Notes: a model not told the origin generated them from the letters alone. A stretch of DNA of 64,000 bases from Trichobilharzia szidati (GCA_944472155.2 OX235271.1:68616416-68680415), one strand, 5' to 3'. Positions 32,105-44,206 are shown, counted from the first letter of the stretch. Translations and numbers: made by a program.

Positions 32105-32617
32105 TGAAAGTATACAATAAACATTGCCCGTCTGGATTAGTCGGTTCTTCCCATCAGCAAACCAACCACTCCCAAGTACGAATCAGATTCGCTCTTTTTT
32201 CAACACCATCATGTCTGATTTTGTAGGATTATTTTTGTCCTACAGATTTAGTCCTTCCTCAATACTGACGACACAGAGTCTGGGCTTAGCTATAGTTAAA
32301 ACAGAATGACTTGACTTTAACTTCATCTGTTTCTAAAACATAAAATAAATCATACAATTACACCAAGAAAAATGTACAAATCCACTGTCATTACAAAAAG
32401 AGGACAAAAACGTACCGAACAGTATTGGGGGTACGGACAAAATGAACAGTCAATTAATTACATGTATACACAAATAGAGTGACAGACAAAAAAGAACATT
32501 CAAGGTCAACATCACGTGGTGAGAGTTACAATAAATTGACCAATAATCGCGACAGGAAGGTCACATCATATTGAATAACTGTCTATCATATGGTCTATCT
32601 ATCTGTCGCGATTAACA
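32105..32617 (-). repeat. Probable LTR of a BEL/Pao-type element (3' LTR)
   Basis: On the minus strand, TGTTAATCGCGACAG at 32617 follows a polypurine-like GCGGGGAG (32618-32625), the usual arrangement at a 3' LTR. The far end near 32105 (minus ACTTTCA) is a guess because no 5' partner LTR was found in the window. Within it, 32544-32555 and 32603-32614 form a 12-bp inverted repeat (TAATCGCGACAG). Confidence 0.4.
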
Positions 32618-32990
32618 CTCCCCGCGAACGATCACCACGTTGACTTCTTGTACCTGGAACCATAAAGTTGTCTGCTTCTTCCAGCAAACATACGCTTCTT
32701 ATATCTTGTTCCACTTCTTGAGTTGAAGTTTTCAAACACACTGTCCTGACGCGGCCATCTTGGTCATAGTACATCTGCTTAACTATAGCCTTTCGCCAGA
32801 GACCTCTCTGTGTGTCAGCACTGTTAACTAAGACGAGATCATCAGGTTGTAGGTTGTGCTTTATATCCAACCACTTAGATCTTGTTTGCAGCATCAGAAG
32901 ATATCCACGTAGCCATTTATGCCAGAGCAAATCAGTCAAACATTTTGGAAGTAGTTGACTATGGTGTTGGAAGAAAGCATGTCCATACAT
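32595..32990 (-). pseudogene. BEL/Pao retrotransposon pol C-terminal domain (DUF5641)
   Basis: The 131-codon frame has the order typical of the end of BEL/Pao polyproteins: WHKWLRGYLLMLQTRSKWL, LQPDDLVLVNSADTQRGLWR, KAIVKQMYYDQDGRVRTVCL, then VCLLEEAD. The region follows the integrase in BEL/Pao elements. Here, upstream (higher coordinates) is not integrase but the spectrin/DPP III chimera on the same strand, only 83 bp away. It ends inside the presumed LTR. The integrase, RT and RNase H of the element are absent. Confidence 0.8.
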
Positions 32991-33073
32991 AGCATTCTCT
33001 TTACCTTTGTAATATTGTAATTTTCTTAAGAATTTTTACTAATTGCTGAACGAGCCACAGTTAAAAGTCTTTT

Positions 33074-34195
33074 TCAATTCAAGGAAATACACAAATCAGA
33101 TGCATCGTCCTCACCGACTACTTTATGTGTACGTCCCAAAGAATCGTCAGCTTCAATCAAAACTCTCAGAATCGCATAACAAGCACAATAATGTGCTTGA
33201 CACCATGATCCAATGTCATCAGCATTTTCTGCTGGAGAATAAAACTCCATGGAAGTTACAACTGAAGGAATCATTGACAACCAATTAATATAGACTACAT
33301 CTGAGACATCGCCTTGAGCACAGTCGGTATTCAGACCGAACTGCTCCAGAACAAGAGGTAAATCAGATAAATAAATTCCAACGCACTCAGCTTGACACTT
33401 GTCTATTGCAGATGAAAGGTTTAAAAACTTGCTGCCATACGTTTCTCCTGGTTCACACCAAGCTTTTACAGGACCTCCATTTATGACATATTCAGTAGTT
33501 TTCGTGTGGAAATTTCGTTTTCCATAAGAATCACGCCGAAACAGTTTACCTGAACCATATCCCATCAGTTCATGAAGTCCAACTTGTAATTCAAAGGAAC
33601 TTTCAGCATGTTCCACGTACATTTGTTTGTCTTCATTACGTAGAAATTCTTGTTTAGGATCCTCGAGACGAACACTAAGTACATTATTCAAAGAAACATT
33701 TTTAAATCCATCAACTTGTCGTACATCATCATAGTTAGGAATATTAGTTCCAACAGGAATTCCAGAAGTTTCAAACGTAGCTACATCCAAACTAGTAAGG
33801 TCTGGCTGTAAGAAATTAACTTTTTCAAATGTAGAAGGCCATGGTAAATTTGTTAACAACCTTTCAGCATTATTTACAAGTCGTTGGAATTTTTTAGACA
33901 CTGATCTATTTACAACAGCGACAAATGATTCAAACTTTGCACGAACGCCAAAGGAATCACGGTATGACTCTATAAAACCAACGTAGTTTTCAACAACAGG
34001 GTTCTTATCTTTAACCCATAGCCTGAAGGCATCTTTGTGAGTAGCTACTGAGCTAGTAGTGAAGCTTTCAGCATACTGATGCCACATTTCTGATTCGATT
34101 TGGTCAAGCGAATGTGCTTTAAAATCTTTGCAACAATCGACTAGTAACTTCATCAGCTCACTATGGTCACCATATTCAAGCTGCAAAGATGTGTC
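33074..34195 (-). pseudogene. Dipeptidyl-peptidase III-like segment (M49), zinc site lost
   Basis: About 370 residues corresponding to the middle and catalytic part of DPP III, a cytosolic zinc peptidase that removes dipeptides from short peptides. Clear blocks: AESFTTSSVATHKDAFRLWV, VENYVGFIESYRD, PNYDDVRQVDGFKNVSLNNV, SSFELQVGLHELMGYGSGKL, and VYINWLSM. The family motif HExxGH is HELMGY: the second zinc His is Tyr (codon 33558-33560). In the second motif, EECRAE in known enzymes, the sequence is DKCQAE, so the zinc Glu is Lys (33398-33400). The catalytic Glu of HE is kept. The N-terminal third and about the last 130 residues are missing. No intron interrupts it. It is in frame with the spectrin part upstream. 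Confidence 0.85.
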
Positions 34196-36534
34196 CGAGG
34201 GAAGGGCATCTCTTAACTTCTCACGACGTTGACTTAGAGGGATTTGCAGGTCATGGTAACGTTGGGCTAACTGTCTTTGTTTTTCTTGGATAATAGGAGC
34301 GTCGAAATGACTTTCTGCAGCAAGCGTGTCAGCCTGGACTTTGAATGCATCTATACGTTCACGATGAGTAGCTACATCAGATTCAAGCAAGTTGTGTCGC
34401 TTTTGTGCGTTCATCACGCCGTTTAGATCACGACCGACATCCTCTGAGGCTATCTGAGCTTCAACATCATTCAACCATAACTCGACATCTTCTATGTTGC
34501 GAGGGAACCGTTGTTGCCTACTTGCTTGATCTAAATTTTTCTTCTTGTCTTCCATGGCATTTACGAGATGAGACCAAGTTTCATCCAACTGTTCAATCTT
34601 TACTTTTATTTCTGCCTCAAGACTCTGATGCTTCGGCACCTTTGTTTGCAAATTCGTGGAGTCTTTGTGACTTTCATCAAGTGCATTTCTAAGTTTTCCT
34701 GATATCCATGACTGCATTTCATCTGCATCTCTATCGAACATTTGGTAACGGCGGGAATCTTCAAGACGCTGACAGCGGTTCTGAGATTTCTCCTTTAATA
34801 CATTTCGTCTATTTTGAAGACCTTCCTGAATCTCATGAACCTGTGCAGCCGCATAGTGGTTTGATTCGATTAATTTTGCAGCGAATTCATCAAGTTGTCG
34901 CATCTTCTCTTCTTGTGCTAGAAGTAACTTTTCGAAGTCTTCATGTTTCCTTATGAGTACTTCGACAGAATCGAGTGAGTCTCCCACATCTTTTATTTCT
35001 AGGAGGGCCTCTTGCTTACCAATCCAAGATTCCGACTGTTCAGCGTCGTGGTAAAAATACTGAAGGCCCATACACTGTTCTAGCTGTTCACGTCTTTCCT
35101 CACACAACTGCATCAGGGAGGCTCTCTCTCTTTCAAGGGTGGAAAGTTTAGCAACCATGTCTTCACTACAGGGACGGCCAACACTTGGTAATACCTGACC
35201 TTCTTGCATGCATGTATCGAAACTGTCAGCTTGAGAATTTATCTCAGTGGTGTATTCCTTATGTCGCTCTACTTGGGCTTCAGCACCTGCTACATCCTTT
35301 GCCAAATCATCCGTCGATATTAATGTCTTCATATCATTCATCCAGATACTCACGTCTCTCCAGTCAGCCAAAAAGCAATGCATCTTGAATGACTCTTCCA
35401 GTTTACCTCTCCTATCTACAGCCTGACCTTTCAGCTTATCCCATGCAGTAATTAATTCGTCATACTTGCCTTGTATAGTGTCTTGCGAATCAGGATGCTT
35501 CTGTGCAAGCGCCTTAGCATCATCTCCAAGTTGAACAATCTTTTCATCTGGGGCAGTCAAATCCCTTTCCAATGCTTCGTGCTTCCTTTGTAAGGCTTGG
35601 ACTGAGGCAAGATCACGACCACATCCTCAATGGATAAAGGAATCGACTTTTCATTCACCCACGATATGGCTTTATCTGTGTCTCTAAAGAAGCACTGTAT
35701 CTCATAGGCTTCCAGGAGCTTTTCTTGTCGTTTTCTAACCAGATCCTTCAGGCGTTCTAGAGCTTCGCGGACATGTCTAGACTTTTCTATGACTAGGGCA
35801 TCCTCAGGAAATTTCTCTTTTAGAGGTTTATCCGTCTTCCGATAGATGTCTTCTGCACGACTTTCTTGATTATCGAGATCTTTTGTAAACTCATTAAACC
35901 CTTTTTGAAGTGTCTCAACATCTTCCAAGTCTTGACCTAAATCCTCTGATGTTACGTAAGTTTCGTTTTCACGTATCCAGAAAAGTATCTCGTCGACTTG
36001 GCGTAAAAACTGGACAAATTTAAGCTTTAGTTTAAAGACACTGGATTTTTCTCTGAAAATAGCCATAAGCCTTTCCCACAGGGCATGCAATTCATCAAGA
36101 CGGTTTTTGATAATATCCGTTGCGTAGTGCCCCTGACCAATCATTTCTTCTCCCGCAGAATCCAGAGCTGACAGTGTTTCAGCATGAACTGTTACTTCGA
36201 ACTCAAACTCTTGATGTTTCTGTTTTTTCAGCTTAAGATTACTGAGTTCTTTAAAATCCTCATTTGCATATGTTTGCAGTTTTTCATTGATCCAACACTC
36301 AAGTTCATCGGCATTCCTCTTAAAATACTGATATCTTTTAAGCATGTCCAGAAACTTAGATATGCCTCTTGCGAACTCATCATTAAGAGATACAGCGACT
36401 TTATGAGAAGTAGAAGGTTTGTAAGGCGATTTATTGTGACAAGAACATTCGCAACTACCTTGTCGTAATCTTTCTAATTCCATTTCTTTCTCTTTTTGGA
36501 CTATGCGCAATTTCGCTAGCTCCAATTCTACCAT
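34196..36534 (-). pseudogene. Alpha-spectrin N-terminal repeats, intronless, one frameshift
   Basis: About seven spectrin repeats (triple-helical units of about 106 residues) matching the N-terminal repeats of non-erythroid alpha-spectrin in order. Their helix-A starts are visible: FKRNADELECWINEKL, FLRQVDEILFWIREN, FFRDTDKAISWVNEK, FLADWRDVSIWMNDMK, FYHDAEQSESWIGKQE, FDRDADEMQSWISGKL, FPRNIEDVELWLNDVE. Alpha-spectrin cross-links actin under the membrane. No introns are seen over more than 2 kb. A missing base near 35620 (GATGTGGTCGTG on the minus strand) breaks the frame inside repeat 3; the two frames are 36534-35557 and 35572-33074. The first ATG is at 36534; its Glu/Lys-rich start (MVELELAKLRIVQKEKEMEL, then CECSCH) is not spectrin and may come from the carrier element. 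It joins the DPP III-like part in frame at about 34195. Confidence 0.85.
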
Positions 36535-36582
36535 ATAGCGTGATTCATACTCGTTGCTTCCAAGGAAATCAGCTTCACCCAA

Positions 36583-37045
36583 TGTTTAAATGAATGTTTA
36601 GGGAACGTTAATCTAACATGGCCGACTACAATTGACAAAGGTGACTTTCAGGTGCCTACCTCTACCAATGACCTTGAGCGTGCGGGATAATTTCAGTTTC
36701 GTTTCTGTGGGAGCCTGATGCAGGGCCTCTACAACACGGTATTATTTGACGACTTAGGCGCTGTAAGTAACTGAGAAATTCGGAAGGCTAGTAACTTAGT
36801 GGGAAGTATGTACTCTTTATGATTTGTAAAGCTATCTTTATCTACTGAATGATGAGTGCGCTTCCATACGTCTAGCTAGATATTTCCCGCCTTACGTTTT
36901 GCCTTGCTATTTAAAATGAAGGTTCATAAATAAAACTGGTCTTCTACAATATCGTGAGCTGTGGGTCGGTAATTTAGGTAATAATTTTGATAGAAAAGTC
37001 AGTTTCTAAAGTCCAGAAACTGGGTGACAATCAGTGGTAACCACT
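36583..37045. other. Upstream flank of the chimera, no recognised gene
   Basis: No copy of the LTR start TGTTAATCGCGACAG is found here, so a 5' LTR for the BEL/Pao-like unit is not evident. Confidence 0.5.
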
Positions 37046-37049
37046 TACT

Positions 37050-37420
37050 TTTTTCTAGAGGAGGCTGCAGGCAACGAGGAAAAATACGACACTTTTGACG
37101 GAAAACTTCCGGCTATGTTCTGCACGCCATAGCACTTTTGACATTCGTTAAAGGGTAGTGAACCCATTATCTTCACAGACTACACGCCACTCTCAAACTG
37201 TCTGAATTCAGTACCAGTCAGACATCAACCAAAGGAGCCTTGGCAGCTAGACTACACTCCACAGTTTACCTCGGATAATCACTTCACATCTGGTTTACCA
37301 ATGCTACTGCCGGTGCTTTGTAGCACATCTATCCCTGAATGCACAGCCCAGACGCTGAAAAAGCGGTCCGTCTTGGCAAAGCTATTAGCCGGCATCAACA
37401 TAATTTGCGGACAACAACTC
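37050..37420 (+). pseudogene. Gypsy RNase H fragment, decayed
   Basis: Read across frames: FFSRGGCRQR, HAIALLTFVKG, then IIFTDYTPLSNCL and QLDYTPQFTSDNH, the RNase H order of the other gypsy copies. Stops and shifts are many. The flanks 37420-38000 have only unassigned short frames. Confidence 0.6.
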
Positions 37421-37999
37421 TGGAAGTACAGTAGAAACGTTTAGGCATAGGCAGTGATGCGATTATTCGCAATATTTCCATAAATACGTCCGAAACGCAT
37501 TGAAATCTGCTATCGTCTGCCCTTCTGCTGAGGTGGTATATGAGACCACAATACAACTGTCAGTGAGACCGTTTCACCTTCCAGTCTCTCACTAGCCAAA
37601 TATCATGCCTCTTACATCCGTAGGTTGATATATAAGAGGCGTTCAGTTAGGACCTCTTCCCCTCTCTGATCTCAGTCCGCGGACATTTTTCATCCATTTT
37701 TGAGAACTTTACGCTTATCTGTTTGTCGTCAGTCTTTAAGTCGTTCATTGAGACCTCTCCTTTACACACCACAGCCATTCAACGCAGAAACAAACTCACT
37801 GTACTAAAAACAAAAACAGCCAAGAAGACTACGTTCGCATTGGCCGACTGGAAACATCATACTTGGAGTGTAACTGCTCGAAGCTATGCATGGAACCCCA
37901 TAGACGGAATACCCTTGAAAAACTGGGGAGGCAACCAGCGCCACGAACGCAACATAAGCCTTTGGTGAGACACTAACTGACTGACTGTGGGGTTACCGG

Positions 38000-40900
38000 A
38001 GCATTTTTAAACTTATTTTCAATGTAAGACGGAAGTGCCCAATTTTTAAAAAGCTAAAAAGTATTATGCATGTGGCACACTCACTTTAAAGTATAGATCA
38101 CTTTCCCCCGTATCCCACATCGTAACCTGACTGTGTTTAAGAATTTAAGTGTGCCGTGCTAACTGCTTTGAAATTTTTCTTCCATATCCTTCTTTTCACA
38201 TTTTTAATAATTTTTTCAACAATCCTCTCATACTTCTGGTTTTCCACTTTGCGCACGACGGGAACGTGAAAAAGACGAAGTAAGAGAACGCATGAACGAG
38301 CACTTTATGAATCGCTATGCATACATCACACTCTCACTGACAGACGACCAGAGTGCAAAACGTCTCCATCTAATCCATGGAGGGAGTTCTAATCATAGCG
38401 CTACCATCAGCCTTTCCTGTCGTTCTGGTATTATTTTAGGGTCTTCATGACCCTACCGGGAGAACTGAGCTGGGATGGCAAATGGTTCTCCAGCACTATT
38501 AGTGTGCAGCATCCCCCACTCAACACTTGGCATTGGCCTTCGCAATTAAAGTCAACATGTTAAATCAAAGATGCGTGGTCACGTGTTCACTGGACGGAGC
38601 GCTGCAGCATTTCATGAGGTCCTCGTGGGCGCGACCTAGCTATTTGAGCAATCGTCATCACTCTACGTTTCTTATCCTGAAATAATAATAATATATTCAT
38701 GCCAATCTATGTATGACGCACCAGTTTTACAGGCATGGATAAGTATATTTCATATTTTGGTTCACCTCTTGTCTCTGTAGAATAGTCATCCTAATAGTTT
38801 AGGGATAAACACCTGTAACCATCAAAATCTTTCATCTAATAAGCGATAAAAATTGCACTACACATTATATTCTTGAAAAAAGCCATATGAAAACTCCTTT
38901 TGGACACTTGAAGACTAAGTTTACTATCCGTCATCTCTTCTTCATATCTAGTCATCCCTATTACTCTTGCTCCTTAGCTGGTGGCATGGCTTAAGCCGAA
39001 AGGTGACTGCCGCAAAATACCATGAACCTTATGCTAATATATGATCTCTAAGTTCCAATGGCTTGGATGATTACGCTTTGGGTCTGCATTTATTTTTTTA
39101 TTCGCAGTGCAGCCGAAAACCAGTCTTGGTTTAAGTTAATTAATACACACTACCATATATAGTTCCAGTGGTCCACGGTCCAGTGTGAGAAATAAAACTT
39201 ACATAAATATAAGAATTAAACGCTGCTTTTTGACTATACGTGGAAGCATTTACTAACAGCCAGCTCACAGAAAACATATAATTGGAATAATTAGCAGATG
39301 CCTTCCTAGAAGTGAAATCTAACTGAATCTAAAGACAAGTGGTTCGTGGGGGATCACAGAAGTGTATGAAAACCGTTAAGTTTAGAAGAGGCCACCCTTT
39401 CTGTTAAATTAATATTTCTGCACCACTAGATATTAAGTCAGAAAATCTGAGTCAGATTTATTGCCATGGATTATTATCTCTGAAGGGTTTCTTAATAATT
39501 TCCCTTAATGGTCTGAAGTATAGCCCGACGCCAGGATTCGGTGAGTTAGCTGGCCAAGATGTATATGCATACATAACAGTTACGTTGATAATTCTAGAGG
39601 TGTTCAAATAAAATACAAGCTCACAGCCGCTCAGGCGATTTGACTAGCACGTCACCAAGGATTTATTGATTAATTCATTAAGCACTAGCCATATGAATAT
39701 ACAACTCAGCTTCGGACGACTAAAGTGTGATAAGTAATGTTTTGACTAGAAAACATAGGAGTAGTTCCGTCTTCCTCCTTATTAGTTAAATCCCATATCC
39801 AAGTAATAATTAACTCACATGAAAAGTAACCGAAATAAATTCATAAGAATCCAAGCCTGTATGGCGTCTTGACGATCCTAACTTAGATTTCCGGAGAGCT
39901 ACGAACACAAAAACGGCTTATAAATTCGTATGCACATTTATACTACCAGACGTTGGTCTAGGCACACTAACCACTGGGCCATAGAACTGGGATTACTTGA
40001 CTCTGGTTTGGTCTTTATTTGCTTCCATGGTATCACATCAAGGCAATTTTCAAGGTTTGGTGGTCAGTGAGGAGTTACATAGTGGTGATGTTATACAAGT
40101 AATGCCATCATGGCTTTGTAAAATTCTGACTGTATTTGCATGCCGAGACAAATGTGAGAATTAAGTTGGTAAACTATATGCTTAATACTAGAAATTCAAG
40201 TGAAAAATGCAGTTTTGGCAGTATGAGTTGATTTCTTAAGCCATGAAAAACACGAAACCTTCGGCGTGATAAAAGCAGGTTGCGAGCATGGGAAGCATCT
40301 CATATGTTTAGCGACAAACACCGAATAACTTATCCCCAAAGTCGATGACGCATACAAAGTGTCTTGTTGATGTGATTTAGTCGCCGGTGTTAAGTGCAGA
40401 CCCCAACCAACCACGGGGACATGAATGCAGCATACTTTTCCATGTGAGTATGCTGCAACACGTCACGCTTCTGAATGTATATGTGTACGGAAACGATCCA
40501 CAGTGATCAGGTGAACTGATTCATGTTAACCGGAGATAAGATGGTGCGATTCGATTAAAAAGCCAAGTGTACCACAATATTTCCATTAGCATTAACAAAA
40601 TTAATATAAAAATTTAAAGTACCACCGAGAAGGGGAGTGCCTAATTAAAGCTTATGACAGTTACTCATGTTATAAATATTATAAAAAATAAGCCGAAACT
40701 TACCTGAGCTGCTACCTGTTCTGCAGGCTTTTAGTACTGTCAGTTTATGAGTCTTGATATATATGATCTGATATAACTTCCGGAAAATAAAGCCAGGTTC
40801 ATCGCCGCTGAAGAATAACAGAAGAGGTAGTGGTGGAAACACGGTGAGCATTGGCTGATGATTTAGAATAAGGATGGTCTGACTTAGCATAAGTCACTTT

Positions 40901-42073
40901 TGGCTCACCAATTCCAGGAAACCAGTTTGTCACGCTGAATGAGTGACTTCAACTTGAAATAATGCTCATGGTTGTTGTGTGGTCATTCATCCTACTAAAC
41001 CTGACCTCAGGCACATACTGACCTTTTAGCCTGACCCACTTAACTTGGTGAGCAGACTACACTTAACACCGCCCCAACTAGTGAAGGGAGAATATGACAT
41101 ATACTGTCGTTCAAGGATGAATTTATTAACACAAGTAAGAAGAAAGTATGTAGATACACACTCACAACACGACGCAGTAGCCATGCTGCTCTTCCTTGAA
41201 AGCATATTCGTCTGTGATTTGATCCACTCAGCACAGGCGAAAGAATTGGTAGTTGATAGTCAAATGGCTGAGACAAGTGAACCGGAAGATTGTTTGATTC
41301 CCTCTGCATCTCCCTGTAAACGTCTCTGCTTTTTAATGCAATGCATTTGAGTGGATTAGGTGATTGACATCGTGAGTCTTCAGTCTTGGCTTATTGAAAA
41401 CGGCTGATTTCCCCAAGATCATTTTTCTGGGGAATCCATAATAGTTAATTTTGACACAGTTTTCTATAGAAACTATTCAGTACATAGCAAGGTGTCTTTT
41501 TTCTTCTGTATGAGGGCTAAGCATGTGGATGCCAGGCTGAAGACTGATAGCCTTCGGCCTAAATCGTTGAAAAGTAGTAGGACTATATATAGTTAAGCAA
41601 GGCAATAAAATACAGAAAAGTTGTCTATTTACAAGAGGTGGCTATGCAAGAGAACCACTGAAACCCTGACAAGCATTAATCGCCAATTTCAAGACCTATG
41701 ATTTTTGTGATTTCGTTACATACGATAAGTCGAAATAAAATGAACCGACACTGTTGTTTTCCTAATCAGCAGCTTACCCGGCAGTTAGGTACCATTGCTG
41801 AAACATAATAGCGGAAGAAAAAATCATCTAGGAGTATGACGCCAGTAGTAATACACTGTGTTAGAATAAAGTTCACATTCATTTTTAGAGAAAGTTACTC
41901 AGTTTATGTGGATAGTGAAAACTAAGCTAGGGACATAGTAATCGTACTAATTACCACAAAAGAAGTTAGAAATGGAATAGAAGCCCGCCTGCATAAGATT
42001 GGTCATTAAACTTTGGATGCCTTAAGCATCTGGATGAGAACTAGCAAATAAATAATTAAAGTTGATATAATTA
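38000..42073. other. Long stretch without recognised genes
   Basis: About 4 kb, AT-rich. Short frames (for example 40196-40414 and 41045-41350) show no known motif on either strand. I recognise no RNA gene or LTR here. Confidence 0.5.
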
Positions 42074-42162
42074 ATTATAATAAAGGTTTTTGTATTTCCC
42101 AATGAATGAAAAACAAAACGATATTTTCATTCATTGGGAAATACAAAAACCTTTATTATAAT
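42074..42162. repeat. Perfect 39-bp inverted repeat with 11-nt spacer
   Basis: Arms 42074-42112 and 42124-42162 are exact reverse complements; the spacer is acaaaacgata. It could form a long hairpin or cruciform. It lies about 0.5 kb before the first coding exon of the acyl-CoA synthetase gene. Confidence 0.95.
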
Positions 42163-42677
42163 GCATATCATTTACCCAATGCCCAAATTTTTTCAGACCG
42201 TTAAAAGTGAACTTGGTTTGCACATATATAACTTGATATAATTAATTTTACTCATATGCTGGGAATGTGAAGTACAACTTAAGGAGCAAAGAAAGATTTC
42301 TGAGTTATGAACTTGCCATAAAGCTAGGAACACGGATTGTACCTACTAGTCACACGGTGCCAAGCAGCAAGGTCTTTATGACAGATTCAGTGCATCATTC
42401 TGGGCAAAAATTTACACTCGGAAGCTGTACTTGAGCAGTCGTCAAAGTAGAAAAGACGAGTAGGCACGCCAGTATCCAGAAAGCATGTATAGAAAATAAG
42501 ATGGCACTGAAATGCAGCCTCTGAGAGGTTTATGCAGGATTAAGCACGAGGAGTACCATTTAATTTCGAACCAACATTTACGTGTTAAGGTCGTTCAATC
42601 AACACTGCACTTCTGTATACCCCGCGTATTCAAAGTTTGCTTTACAAAAACTCAGTAGTTTATTACCTTGGAGAACT

Positions 42678-43043
42678 ATGAGGTGTGCTTCAAAGATCTT
42701 TGTTCCTATCGCGATTGAAATAATAAAATTGGTGGTTTATGCATATGAATACCTCACATGGCCACTGTACTATCTGTTCAGCAAGACTTTGAGATACATG
42801 CCGCTTCCAAATTCACCTGTTGAAAGCGATTGGACTTATAATGAAGAGGAAAGTCGTACTCTGGCATTGCCTGTACGGGATGGTGATCCTAGTTCACCGT
42901 GGAGAGCAGTTGAATCACTTGATGGCCTGACAAGTGGATTACCTGGATGTAAAGATCTAGTTGACATATGGCTTCGCACAGTAAAATTGTGGCCTGACCT
43001 GCCTGCTTTTGGTACAAGAGCTGTTCTGAATACAGACTACAAG
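42678..43043 (+). CDS. ACSL: Long-chain acyl-CoA synthetase (ACSL3/4 type), exon 1
   Basis: First coding exon of a gene that leaves the window. The enzyme activates long-chain fatty acids to acyl-CoA using ATP; schistosomes cannot make fatty acids de novo and depend on uptake and activation. The first in-frame ATG (42678, MRCASKIFVPIAIEIIKLVV) starts a hydrophobic anchor running to about residue 30 (YLTWPLYYLF), as in ACSL3/4 proteins held on ER or lipid-droplet membranes. Then SSPWRAVESLDGL and LVDIWLRTVKLWPDLPAFGT match the family's lead-in to the AMP-binding domain. It ends AAG before GTAAGT (43044). Exons 1-6 give about 535 residues, with the remainder (AMP-binding end and C-terminal domain) outside the window. 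Confidence 0.9.
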
Positions 43044-44206
43044 GTAAGTGTGTATGCATGTGTGAGGTATGAAAGTTGCCATTGCGAAGAGATTTCGTCT
43101 AATTAAGTTACTCTGGCTGGGAACTTGCCGTATCACCTAAAAGACTAGTATAGCTAACCCATGCCTACAGAACTAAACTCATTGTTTGCTTCTAACGTAT
43201 TTACGTGGTTAGTATCTGGTACGTTGGTGTATCGTAGCCATCTCAATCTATGCAGCTTTACAACCCCGCCGTAGATCTTTCCTTACCTAACACTACGCGT
43301 AACCTCAATATTGCCATATGCCACTCTACGTGGATGACAAAACAAACTTGTGGTCAAATAAAGTTATCCTCTTCAAGTCTCTGACTGTGATCTTAGCTTT
43401 GTCTTATGGTACTTTTTATGAAATCCTGCAACACCTTAGGATTTTTGTCACAGTGAGCTTTTACATATTACAACGTAATAAATCCATTATTTCTTGGAGG
43501 TGTAGATCGAGACGTTGCAAGATAGTTGGGAGTTCTCTCTAGCGTATGATTATTTCCGTATATAAATGCTCATGTTTTTGTATTCTACATCCATATATTT
43601 CATACTTGCATTGCAGTGGAAATACACGCAGCTCGTATCTGTCACTCATAGATTGTGTCCATGTGCAGTTTTTCATCCTAATCATTCTGGTAATCCTTTG
43701 CATTAAATGTTTCCTTCTCTTCGCTTACAAACGTACCTATAACAGCTTCATATATGTATATATATATATACATCTAAAGTTCGGGACGTAAATTTCTAGT
43801 GGTTTAATTATCATAATATTTTGCTGCTTGGAATTTACTGTTTACAAGGACAGATTAGTTCGCTGATGACATATTTGCCCTAGAAGTTAGCATAATTACG
43901 GGTAGCAGATTGTCTGAAAACATTCGTTAAATAGGTGTCACTTTTGTATCTGGCCAAGGGGCACAGAGTTGAAACTGTTGTATAAAGTAGTCGTCTTGTG
44001 GTGTAATATACAGTACTTTTGAATACTTGAGACAACTCTAAACACTGAAGTCAAAATACGCCGTTCAGTATTTTAATATGTTTAGGTTGGTTAGTTTAGT
44101 GCATCTGTTTATTTATTCAGGTGAACAAGAACTGAAGTTTAAAACACTAATGTTGTTTATAAATTTATCATTTAATTTTCTGCTCTCAAATGTTATCCTG
44201 CACTAG
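43044..44206 (+). other. ACSL intron 1
   Basis: GTAAGT to ACTAG, phase 0. No coding content is recognised; it holds a short TA run near 43755-43770. Confidence 0.8.

Noticed and set aside
34405..34956. Plus-strand frames opposite the spectrin repeats
   Set aside because: Antisense shadows of a strongly supported minus-strand frame.
33074..36582. A functional host spectrin or DPP III gene
   Set aside because: No introns, partial coverage of both families, a frameshift, two lost zinc ligands, and a retroelement domain directly downstream.
36583..37045. A 5' LTR for the BEL/Pao-like chimera
   Set aside because: I looked for the 3' LTR start (TGTTAATCGCGACAG) and for matches to 32105-32400 upstream of the chimera and saw none.
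37723..37968. 81-codon frame after the gypsy RNase H scrap
   Set aside because: No match to the gypsy pol tail or any known domain by eye.
41040..41350. Overlapping frames on both strands
   Set aside because: Neither has a recognisable motif and they oppose each other; likely chance.
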